Positions 1 to 5,834 of a stretch of DNA of 7,064 nucleotides are shown one piece after another (the first letter of the stretch is position 1; each line of letters begins with the position of its first letter). The translations under genes were made by a program, and so were the position numbers. The notes beneath the pieces were generated by a model, which was not told where the DNA came from, did no database searches, and was given only the letters and a program-made list of their open reading frames with translations. Source of the DNA: Aquificaceae bacterium (GTDB lineage: Bacteria; Aquificota; Aquificia; Aquificales; Aquificaceae); contig JALSTO010000318.1 in NCBI GenBank assembly GCA_026983685.1, forward strand, positions 1 to 7,064, given 5' to 3'.

Positions 1-556
1 AGATGGATGAAGCTACCAAGAATATGCCCACCGGAACATTTATAAAGAAGATCCAGTTCCAGTTTATATGTTCGGTGAGCCAGCCTCCCAGTGTAGGTCC
101 CACCGCCGGAGCGAAGGAGGCACCCAGACCAAAGACACCCATAGCTATGCCCTTCTTTTCGGGAGGGTATATGGTGAAGAGTATCGCCTGAGCGGAGACT
201 ATTATGAGAGCCTCAGCAAACCCTTGAAGAGAGCGAAAGACGATCATCTGGTAGAGTTCAGTTGATACACCGCACAGGTAGCTTGAAAGCCCGAAGAGAG
301 CTACCCCACCTATATACATAGCCCTCAGCCCTATAACCGATTCCATCCACTCAATTAGGGGTAGGGTTACTGCGGCGGCTATCATGTAGGAGGTCACAAC
401 CCACTGGATACCGTAAAGGTCTGTCTTGAGGGGAGCTATCATCTTGGGGAGGGCAACGTCCACAATGGTGGTATCAAGTATAGCCATGAAGGCTCCAGCC
501 ATGACTATGAGGGTATGGAGTATCAGCTCTCCCTTAGTCAGCTCTGACTGACCCAT
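1..556 (-). CDS. DHA2-family MFS drug efflux transporter (EmrB/QacA-like), 3' end beyond left edge
   Basis: An open minus-strand frame starts at ATG 554-556 and runs off the left edge without a stop, giving the first 185 residues of what is normally a roughly 500-residue, 14-helix inner-membrane proton antiporter. Visible are the DHA2 signature LDTTIVDVALP (residues 27-37) at the end of helix 1, the motif B region FRSLQG (R108, Q111, G112) and a motif C/loop segment GxxxxPAVGPTLGGWL (about 145-160), followed by WNWIFFINVPVG, typical of the EmrB/QacA branch. Several hydrophobic stretches match membrane helices. Motif A, usually GxLaDrxGrr after helix 2, is degenerate here (IEWMESVIGLR, 68-78) and lacks the conserved Asp. 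The start lies 14 nt after the dprA stop with no clear Shine-Dalgarno sequence; an in-frame TAA just upstream fixes the frame's left limit. Translation may depend on coupling to dprA. No HlyD/EmrA-type partner is visible. Family assignment is firm; substrate is unknown. Confidence 0.88.
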   Translation of the reverse strand, partial: MGQSELTKGELILHTLIVMAGAFMAILDTTIVDVALPKMIAPLKTDLYGIQWVVTSYMIAAAVTLPLIEWMESVIGLRAMYIGGVALFGLSSYLCGVSTELYQMIVFRSLQGFAEALIIVSAQAILFTIYPPEKKGIAMGVFGLGASFAPAVGPTLGGWLTEHINWNWIFFINVPVGIFLVASSI

Positions 557-570
557 CAGTTATAATCTTA

Positions 571-1569
571 TCAGGAGCAGTAAAAAGAACCTATACGTTT
601 TACCTTTCCCTCCATCTCAAGCTCTGTCAGAAGGGAGAGAGCCTTACCTTCATCAACACCAAGAAACTCAACCACATCGTTCAGAGTTCTGGGTTCACGC
701 AGGTAGGAAAGCAGAGGGTCCTCAGGGGAACTCTCCCCAAAGATATCCCTTCCATCCCTTATCAGCTCCGCACCATCCTTCACAAGCCTGTAACAGCCCT
801 CCCAGCTGGGAGACTTTCCAATACCTATGTGGGTATAGACCTTCTTACCATATTTGCGGGCGAAATCTGCGGTTATCAACGCCCCACTTCTCGCCCCAGC
901 CTCCGGCACTATCAGAAAGTCTGAAAGGGCTGCGATGATCCTGTTCCTCTTGGGAAAGGTGTGGGAGCTCCCCCTCTCAAGGGGATGAAACTCCGAGATA
1001 AGGAGACCTCCAGAAGCCCTTATATCGTCAAAAGGTCTTCCATGGGCTCTCAGTATTCCAAAACCTAAGACACAGGCGGTGTAACCGGACCTCCCGATGG
1101 CACTGAGGTGTGCCTGAGAGTCAACGCCTCTTGCACCGCCGGAGACTATCCCGTAGCCCTTTGATAGGGCTGACTCAACCATTCCATCTACAAGAGAGAG
1201 GGTGTAGGCGGTCGGTCTCCTGCTCCCGACTATCCCCACGAGAGGCACGTTCTTAAGCTCTCCTTCAAAGAACAGGACCGGAGGAGGGTCCGGTATGCTT
1301 CTCAGGAAAGAGGGGTAATCTTCACTCTCAAGGGTCAGAAAACCTATTCCCCTTTTATCAATGAGCTCCACGATCTCTTCGGGCTCCTTAACCCCTTTTC
1401 TTCTGACTATAGCCTTTGCCTTTTTGTTTCCAACGACCCTTACGAGTTCCTCGTAGCTTGCTGTGAGTATCCTTTCACAGCTTCCAAAGCGCTCGTATAG
1501 CTTCTTTACCGTCCTCTCTCCCACCCCCTCTATGGAGGTAAGGATCAGCCAGCAGATAAGCTTTTCCAT
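571..1569 (-). CDS. dprA: DNA-processing protein DprA (Smf)
   Basis: This 332-residue protein belongs to the DprA/Smf family, cytoplasmic proteins that bind incoming single-stranded DNA during natural transformation and load RecA on it. Domains in order: an N-terminal helix-hairpin-helix/SAM-like region (about 1-60, with IEGVGERTVKKLYERFG), the Rossmann-like DprA core (about 80-275) and a C-terminal winged helix (about 286-331, ending EMEGKVKRIGSFYCS). Core motifs are GSRRPT (115-120), SGGARGVDSQAH (143-154, usual form SGxARGID..AH), ISEF (191-194), FPKRNRIIA (205-213) and EAGARSGALITA (223-234). Length and architecture are normal and nothing is truncated. The start at ATG 1567-1569 puts the first family helix at the expected distance, but the ribosome binding site is weak (GGTTAGAG-like). 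It is divergent from the por operon across 90 bp and followed after 14 nt by the efflux gene. Presence of dprA alone does not show competence; it is also widespread in bacteria not known to transform. Confidence 0.96.
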   Translation of the reverse strand: MEKLICWLILTSIEGVGERTVKKLYERFGSCERILTASYEELVRVVGNKKAKAIVRRKGVKEPEEIVELIDKRGIGFLTLESEDYPSFLRSIPDPPPVLFFEGELKNVPLVGIVGSRRPTAYTLSLVDGMVESALSKGYGIVSGGARGVDSQAHLSAIGRSGYTACVLGFGILRAHGRPFDDIRASGGLLISEFHPLERGSSHTFPKRNRIIAALSDFLIVPEAGARSGALITADFARKYGKKVYTHIGIGKSPSWEGCYRLVKDGAELIRDGRDIFGESSPEDPLLSYLREPRTLNDVVEFLGVDEGKALSLLTELEMEGKVKRIGSFYCS

Positions 1570-1597
1570 ACTCTAACCTATATCATAGGGCTTGCAC

Positions 1598-1626
1598 TTG
1601 TTTTCATATAAGTATTCCCTTATATT
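1598..1626 (+). promoter_or_regulatory. Candidate sigma70-type promoter for the por operon
   Basis: TTGTTT (1598-1603) and TATATT (1621-1626) are separated by exactly 17 nt, matching the consensus at 4 of 6 and 5 of 6 positions. Initiation would fall near 1632-1634, giving a leader of roughly 27 nt before the ATG at 1660. It lies in the only intergenic space upstream of the operon. The assignment assumes housekeeping-type promoters; the -35 element is only moderate. Confidence 0.45.
1606..1625. promoter_or_regulatory. Perfect 7-bp inverted repeat overlapping the por promoter (candidate operator)
   Basis: ATATAAG (1606-1612) and CTTATAT (1619-1625) are exact reverse complements separated by 6 nt (TATTCC). 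The dyad sits in the spacer and -10 element of the candidate promoter, where a bound dimeric regulator would block RNA polymerase. A function as an RNA hairpin is unlikely because it would lie upstream of, not within, the expected transcript. No regulator family is recognised from the sequence. The AT-rich composition makes chance occurrence possible. Confidence 0.4.
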
Positions 1627-1645
1627 GTTTATCACAACCGTCTGC

Positions 1646-1652
1646 GAGGAGG
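1646..1652 (+). promoter_or_regulatory. Ribosome binding site of porE
   Basis: GAGGAGG ends 7 nt before the ATG at 1660, a good spacing, and supports that start for the short first gene. A second AGGAG (1654-1658) is too close to the start codon to serve. Confidence 0.7.
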
Positions 1653-1659
1653 CAGGAGA

Positions 1660-1899
1660 ATGTACTACGTCGCCCAGGTAATACGTGACGAGTGTAGTAA
1701 GTATAACTGCAAGCAGTGCACCCTGTTCTGTCCGGAGCCAAACACACTGATGTACACTGACGAGACCCATCATGCCTATGTCATGACCGAAAGATGTAAG
1801 GGATGTGCCCTTTGCGTTTACGTCTGTTCAAACCTTCTGAAGAGAGATTCCATAGAGATGGTCTATGCGGAGAATAGGGACGTTGCGGGTGTTAGATAA
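1660..1899 (+). CDS. porE: 2-oxoacid:ferredoxin oxidoreductase, small 2[4Fe-4S] ferredoxin-like subunit (PorE-type)
   Basis: This 79-residue protein is the electron-transfer subunit, expected to relay electrons between the [4Fe-4S] cluster of the catalytic beta subunit and external ferredoxin. Two cluster-binding motifs are visible: C12-x4-C17-x2-C20-x3-C24-Pro, and C46-x2-C49-x2-C52-x3-C56. The first has four rather than two residues between its first cysteines, and the second lacks the usual proline after its last cysteine (Ser57). The start is supported by GAGGAGG 7 nt upstream. It opens the six-gene operon, 19 nt before porD. Counterparts in other bacteria and archaea are called delta (PorD/KorD). 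I use porE because, as I recall, the Hydrogenobacter operon is porEDABG with the large delta in second place; the letter is uncertain. The ferredoxin-like role is well supported by the motifs and neighbours. Confidence 0.85.
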   Translation: MYYVAQVIRDECSKYNCKQCTLFCPEPNTLMYTDETHHAYVMTERCKGCALCVYVCSNLLKRDSIEMVYAENRDVAGVR

Positions 1900-1918
1900 A
1901 GTTCTTTGGAGGTAAGCT

Positions 1919-2488
1919 ATGGCAAAGTTAGGACCTGCGGGATACTCCCCCTACCCTGTGGCTATGTACGAGGGAGTTCTAACTCCCCCTCCAGGGAAGG
2001 CACTCCTTTTCAATGAGATAGTTGATGAAGAGATAGCCATGAGGGAAGCTGCCAAAGCTATGCTAACGAGGGAGAACCCGACCATATTCCCCGGACCTCA
2101 GGTGCTCTACGCCTGGAATGAGGAAGCGAAGGAAAAGGCAAAGCTGGTGAGAAAGATAGCGGAAACCCTTGGTGCAAAGATAATCCCTATGTACGATTAC
2201 AGACCAAAGTACCCGAAGATTGACCCAGAGAAGGAGATAAACCCAAATCACCCCAACCTGACTATATGGCACAACAACATAAAGGCATGTATATTCGTCG
2301 GTGTCCACTGCCACTATGCAAACGTAGCCCTGAAGATAATAAGAGCTGAAACCGACTGCTTCACGATAGCCCTGTGCGGTAACTCCGGGCACGAGGACGC
2401 GATGATAACCCTGAGGGACCAGCACACCGAGGAGCTGGAAAAGTTTATCAGAGTGGCGGAAGAGGTGAAGAGGGAGCTTGGCAAGTGA
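1919..2488 (+). CDS. porD: 2-oxoacid:ferredoxin oxidoreductase accessory subunit, CODH/ACS epsilon-like (PorD-type)
   Basis: This soluble 189-residue protein resembles the CO dehydrogenase beta/acetyl-CoA synthase epsilon family, which has a DHS-like nucleotide-binding fold. The similarity I see is in its pattern: TIFPGPQVLYAW (55-66), a helix and strand around KIAETLGAKIIP (79-90), the FVGVHCHYANVALKI strand-helix (126-140) and a TIALCGNSGHEDA segment (149-161). Proteins of this kind are the extra subunit of the five-subunit pyruvate and 2-oxoglutarate oxidoreductases of Aquificales and are absent from the common four-subunit enzymes. Their biochemical role is not established as far as I know. 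Four cysteines (124, 131, 147, 153) and H130/H132 cluster in the second half, though no standard Fe-S motif is present. GGAGG (1908-1912) lies 6 nt before the start. The stop overlaps the next gene by 1 nt (TGATG). Subunit membership is inferred from operon position and family recall; the letter D is tentative. Confidence 0.72.
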   Translation: MAKLGPAGYSPYPVAMYEGVLTPPPGKALLFNEIVDEEIAMREAAKAMLTRENPTIFPGPQVLYAWNEEAKEKAKLVRKIAETLGAKIIPMYDYRPKYPKIDPEKEINPNHPNLTIWHNNIKACIFVGVHCHYANVALKIIRAETDCFTIALCGNSGHEDAMITLRDQHTEELEKFIRVAEEVKRELGK

Positions 2489-3042
2489 TGAGCACCGTTG
2501 CCAAGAGGTGGACTTACGAAGACTACCTCAAGCTTGAGGACGACAAGCGTTACGAGATAATAGGGGGAAAGCTCATAGAAATGCCTGCACCGACAACAAC
2601 TCACCAGAGGATAGTGGGAAGGCTTTTCAGACTGATGAGCGACTTTGTGGAAGAGAACTCTCTCGGTGAGGTATTCGTGTCTCCCGTTGATATTATCCTC
2701 TCAGAGGAGAACGTGGTTCAGCCGGACATCGTATTCGTATCAAAAGAGAAGGAGGACATCATCAGCGAGAGGGGAGTGTTCGGTACCCCCGACATCGTGG
2801 TTGAGGTTATATCTCCCTCCACACTAAAGCGGGATACCGAGGACAAGAAGAAGCTGTACGCGGAGTACGGTGTAAAGGAGCTCTGGCTCATCTTTCCGGG
2901 TGAAAAGGCTGTTGAGGTTTTCTCGCTGAAGGAAAAAGATTATGAGGTCTGCTCCTTCGCTTACGAAAAGGGAAAGATAAGCTCGTGCCTTTTGAAAGGT
3001 CTGGAAGTAAATTTAGAAAAGCTCTTTAAGGAGGTGCTGTGA
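2488..3042 (+). CDS. Uma2 family (DUF820) restriction-endonuclease-fold protein inside the por operon
   Basis: This 184-residue protein matches Uma2/DUF820, a family with the PD-(D/E)XK nuclease fold that is abundant in cyanobacteria and some thermophiles and whose cellular role is generally unknown. Visible signatures: an N-terminal WTYEDYLKL and RYEIIGGKLIEMPAP (21-35), QPDIVFV with D80, PDIVVEVISPST with E106, then D116 and K120-K122 leading into LYAEYGVKELWLI (123-135). D80, E106 and a following Lys are the expected catalytic-type residues, so the fold looks intact. I chose ATG 2488, which overlaps the porD stop by 1 nt. GTG 2485 is a real alternative because GGGAG (2472-2476) is 8 nt from GTG but 11 from ATG. 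The gene also overlaps porA by 1 nt. Base and codon use look like the neighbours', arguing against very recent arrival. It is not a known oxidoreductase subunit; a link to the enzyme is only suggested by the tight coupling. Confidence 0.88.
   Translation: MSTVAKRWTYEDYLKLEDDKRYEIIGGKLIEMPAPTTTHQRIVGRLFRLMSDFVEENSLGEVFVSPVDIILSEENVVQPDIVFVSKEKEDIISERGVFGTPDIVVEVISPSTLKRDTEDKKKLYAEYGVKELWLIFPGEKAVEVFSLKEKDYEVCSFAYEKGKISSCLLKGLEVNLEKLFKEVL
3028..3036 (+). promoter_or_regulatory. Ribosome binding site of porA, decides its start
   Basis: AAGGAGGTG lies inside the end of the Uma2 gene. Its GGAGG core (3030-3034) is 7 nt from ATG 3042 but only 4 nt from GTG 3039, so ATG 3042 is the better start for porA. 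Confidence 0.7.
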
Positions 3043-4247
3043 TGCAGAAGACCGAGCAGGTTCAATACAATAGAGCAGGGCAGAGGGTAGTTTCACCAGA
3101 CTACCTGCTCTTTGAGGCACCAAGGGAAAAGCAGTTTATGACAGGCTCGGAGGTAGTTAAAGAGGCGGTCAAGCGTGCTTCCGTTGATGCTTCCGTTTCC
3201 TACCCGATAACCCCTCAGTCCGAAGCTGCCCATCTGATAGGTGAGCTCTGGGTTGAAGGCTACGTGGGAGTTTACTTCAGAGGAGAGTCCGAGTTTGGCG
3301 TCATGTCAGAAGTCGCAGGGTGTTCAATGGCTGGTGCGAGAACGATAACCACCACCTCAGGACCAGGAACACTCAGGGCTATGGAGAACTTCCCTATGTG
3401 GGCTGGTTCAAGACTACCCATACAGCTCGTTCTCATGGCAAGGGGTGTCAATGCTCCACTGACGATCCAGCCCGACAACCTTGAGATATCCTTCCTTCTG
3501 GACACGGGATGTATGATATGGCATGCGGAGACCGCTCAAGAACTCTTTGACATGATACTTGCGGGCTTTGTAGTTGCTGAACAGCCCGATGTCCACGTCC
3601 CCATAATAACAGCTATAGATGGCTTCTTCATATCCCACACGAGGGAAGCGGTTATGCTCCCACCCGACGACATAGCCCTACCCCCTTACAACCCCTACAA
3701 GTCTCCCATGGTTCCCCTTGACATGGAGATGGCTCCGGGGAGGTTCCTTAGGGATCCCTACGTCATGAAGTCCAACTACATATCCTACGCAGCGCACACA
3801 AGCTGGCAGTTTGAGGTGAGAGCTGCCATAGAGAGGTCAAGACCTTACGCAAAACACTACCTGAGAGGTCTGATTGAAGAGTTCGGAGACCCCGAGGCTG
3901 ATATAGTCTTTGTAGCCTCCGGAACCGCTGCTGCTCAGGCGAAGGAGGCAACTCTCATGCTACTGCACGATGAAGGGATCAAGGCACGGGTCGTTAGAAT
4001 AAAGACCATAAGACCCTTCCCCACTCAGGAGCTGATAGAAGCTCTTAGGGGAGCCAAGTACGTCTTCGTCCCTGAGTTCAACGTAATAGGTTGGCTTGAA
4101 AGAGAGGTAAGGAGAGCCCTCTACGGAAACCTTGACGTTCCTGTTATAGGCTCTCCAAGGGTTGCAGGCGGTATGACCATGCCCCCTGAGTTCATAGTTA
4201 AGGAAATACTTCAGTTCCTTGGAAAGGAGGTGAAGCATGTCGTATAA
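3042..4247 (+). CDS. porA: 2-oxoacid (pyruvate):ferredoxin oxidoreductase alpha subunit
   Basis: The 401-residue alpha subunit forms, with beta, the active site of the CoA-dependent oxidoreductase that interconverts a 2-oxoacid with acyl-CoA plus CO2 using ferredoxin. The substrate-site motif SYPITPQSE is at 53-61, followed by RGESEFGVMSEVAGCSMAGART (80-101) and TTTSGPGT (103-110), all hallmarks of the pyrimidine-binding domain. A C-terminal transketolase-C-like domain is marked by RVVRIKTIRPFP (316-327) and PEFNVIGWLEREV (344-356). About 30 residues precede the usual family start (MTGSEVV), a modest N-terminal extension. ATG 3042 is preferred over GTG 3039 by its Shine-Dalgarno spacing. It overlaps Uma2 by 1 nt and porB by 11 nt, implying coupled translation. 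YPITPQ recalls pyruvate enzymes while SGPG also occurs in 2-oxoglutarate enzymes, so the motifs do not settle the substrate. Pyruvate is favoured by the E-D-A-B-G gene order. Class certain, substrate moderate. Confidence 0.9.
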   Translation: MQKTEQVQYNRAGQRVVSPDYLLFEAPREKQFMTGSEVVKEAVKRASVDASVSYPITPQSEAAHLIGELWVEGYVGVYFRGESEFGVMSEVAGCSMAGARTITTTSGPGTLRAMENFPMWAGSRLPIQLVLMARGVNAPLTIQPDNLEISFLLDTGCMIWHAETAQELFDMILAGFVVAEQPDVHVPIITAIDGFFISHTREAVMLPPDDIALPPYNPYKSPMVPLDMEMAPGRFLRDPYVMKSNYISYAAHTSWQFEVRAAIERSRPYAKHYLRGLIEEFGDPEADIVFVASGTAAAQAKEATLMLLHDEGIKARVVRIKTIRPFPTQELIEALRGAKYVFVPEFNVIGWLEREVRRALYGNLDVPVIGSPRVAGGMTMPPEFIVKEILQFLGKEVKHVV

Positions 4248-5097
4248 GATTTTTAAGATAAACGAAGAGCTTAAGGAGTTCATGCCTCCTGAAATAGTTG
4301 ACCTTGAGGAAAAGGCCACCTGGGGGAATCCCAAGAGAGGTGTTATGGACCTCCCCTACTCAAAAGAGCTGATTGAAGAGCACTCTCTCTGTGCGGGTTG
4401 TCCTGAGTCAGCAGCCTTCAGGTACATACTTGCCTCACTGCCGAATCCCGAGGAAACGATAATCGTGAACTCAACTGGATGCACATCCCTCGTCTTCCCC
4501 CACATAGCGCTTCACACCGTCCACTCCCTCTTCGGAAACCAGAATGCGGTTGCCTCAGGTATAAAGAGGGTTCTTGAATGGAGGTTCCCAGACAAGGTCA
4601 AAGATGTCGTAGTCCTCGCGGGAGACGGTGCAACCGTTGACATAGGTCTTGACTGCACCCTCCAGTCCTTCTTCAGGCAGGAGAAGATAACGACAATATG
4701 CTTTGACAACGAGGTATATGCGAACACGGGCGGTCAGGAGAGCGGGATGACCGTTAAGGGGCACGTCTTCAAGATGGCTCCCAAGGGTAAGCAGTGGGAC
4801 AAGGTCCCCATGTGGCAGCTTGCCATAGACTCGGGATGCCATTATGTAGCGAGGCTTACCGTCTCCTCGCCCAAGAAGGTTGAGAAGGTCATAAAGCAGG
4901 CTATATATGTGGCAAGAGAGGTCGGACCGACCTACATACACCTGTACACTCCCTGCATCCTTGAGATAGGACTAAACTCCGACGATGGTCTTGAAGAGAT
5001 GAGGAGAACAGACAAGGAAAGGTTCAAGTTCTTTGAATACATGACCGATGAAGCTAAGGAGGTCATACAGAGGAAGAAAGAGGAGGGTCTGATATGA
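4237..5097 (+). CDS. porB: 2-oxoacid (pyruvate):ferredoxin oxidoreductase beta subunit, TPP and [4Fe-4S] binding
   Basis: The 286-residue beta subunit binds thiamine pyrophosphate and the proximal [4Fe-4S] cluster. The TPP motif runs from GDG (129-131) to DNEVYANTGGQ (157-167; N158 and N163), where most family members have YMNTG. Cluster ligands expected for PorB are present: C52 and C55 (LCAGC), C82 (STGCTS) and C240 (YTPC). Length fits single-domain PorB proteins. The start at ATG 4237 has AAAGGAGG (4223-4230) 6 nt upstream and lies inside the last codons of porA. The stop overlaps the porG start as ATGA. All catalytic features are intact, so the enzyme should be active. The equivalent subunit of the 2-oxoglutarate enzyme (ForB/KorB) is close enough that the substrate cannot be read from this subunit alone. 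Confidence 0.92.
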   Translation: MSYKIFKINEELKEFMPPEIVDLEEKATWGNPKRGVMDLPYSKELIEEHSLCAGCPESAAFRYILASLPNPEETIIVNSTGCTSLVFPHIALHTVHSLFGNQNAVASGIKRVLEWRFPDKVKDVVVLAGDGATVDIGLDCTLQSFFRQEKITTICFDNEVYANTGGQESGMTVKGHVFKMAPKGKQWDKVPMWQLAIDSGCHYVARLTVSSPKKVEKVIKQAIYVAREVGPTYIHLYTPCILEIGLNSDDGLEEMRRTDKERFKFFEYMTDEAKEVIQRKKEEGLI

Positions 5098-5834
5098 GCC
5101 AACCTAAGAGGAGAAGGATAAACGTCAGGATGCCCGCCATTGGAGGTCAGGGTGCTGTCACAGCAGCCCACATAATGGCTACAGCTGCAGACCATGCAGG
5201 CTACTACGCTGTCTCAAACCCCTTCTTCGGAGCTGAAAAGAGGATGGCTCCTGCGGAGAGCTACGTGAGGATAGGGATCGATCCCATATACGACAGGGGT
5301 GAAGTGGTTTATCCCGATGTCATAATGGTCTTCCACTCACAGGTTATCACGATGGGAAAGTCCTACACCATGCCCTTTTATTCGGGAATAAAGAAGAACG
5401 GGCTGATAATAATAAATACGGAAGAGGACCTGCTGACTGAGAGAGACCACGAATACCTTGAATCCATGAACGTCAAGGTGTTCAACTTCCCCGCCACCAA
5501 GTTTGCCATGGAGATAGCGGGAACTGAGCTTGCCACCAACATGGCTATGCTCGGAGCCTTCTTCGGAGCTACCCAGATCGTGGGTATGGACTCCATAGAG
5601 GAGGGTATAAAGGCAAGGTTCCTGAAGAAGTTCGTTGCCTCAGGTGGAACCATGTCTCTGGACTCCGCAATAGAGAGGAAGTTTAAGAAGAAGCTGGAGC
5701 TGATAGAGAAGAACATAAACACAGCCAAGGCAGCTTACGAAGTGGCTCAGGGATGGGCTAAGGACAAGGGAATGGACGTCTGGCTACCGAGCCCTCAGGA
5801 GGCAGAGAAGGTTACCACTGAGAGGTTATCTTAG
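5094..5834 (+). CDS. porG: 2-oxoacid (pyruvate):ferredoxin oxidoreductase gamma subunit
   Basis: The 246-residue gamma subunit corresponds to the domain thought to bind coenzyme A and steady the alpha-beta core. The family hallmark GGQG is at 17-20 (RMPAIGGQGAVTAAH), followed by FFGAEKRMAPAESYVRI (44-60), NTEEDLL (about 108-114) and NMAMLGAFFGA (about 148-158). About 50 C-terminal residues after the core are charged and helical (KFKKKLELIEKNINTAKAAYE), longer than minimal PorG proteins. ATG 5094 overlaps the porB stop as ATGA, with GGAGG (5082-5086) 7 nt upstream. It is the last gene of the operon in the window. Its final 23 nt overlap the 3' end of the convergent reductase gene, so no stem-loop terminator lies between them. 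Confidence 0.91.
   Translation: MSQPKRRRINVRMPAIGGQGAVTAAHIMATAADHAGYYAVSNPFFGAEKRMAPAESYVRIGIDPIYDRGEVVYPDVIMVFHSQVITMGKSYTMPFYSGIKKNGLIIINTEEDLLTERDHEYLESMNVKVFNFPATKFAMEIAGTELATNMAMLGAFFGATQIVGMDSIEEGIKARFLKKFVASGGTMSLDSAIERKFKKKLELIEKNINTAKAAYEVAQGWAKDKGMDVWLPSPQEAEKVTTERLS

Noticed and set aside
3..265. Short plus-strand open frames at the left edge
   Set aside because: They are antisense to the MFS transporter, whose translation shows clear family motifs over the whole stretch.
1573..1773. A 66-codon minus-strand frame covering the divergent intergenic region
   Set aside because: It runs antisense to porE and across the promoter region, with no family resemblance.
2063..2425. A 120-codon minus-strand frame inside porD
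   Set aside because: Antisense shadow; the plus strand carries a convincing protein with a good ribosome binding site.
2485..3044. Uma2 gene as part of a restriction-modification or mobile element
   Set aside because: No methyltransferase, transposase, terminal inverted repeats or target duplication beyond a 6-bp start/stop hexamer is present, and the flanking genes form one continuous operon.
4555..4941. A 128-codon minus-strand frame inside porB
   Set aside because: Antisense to the catalytic core of porB and without motifs.
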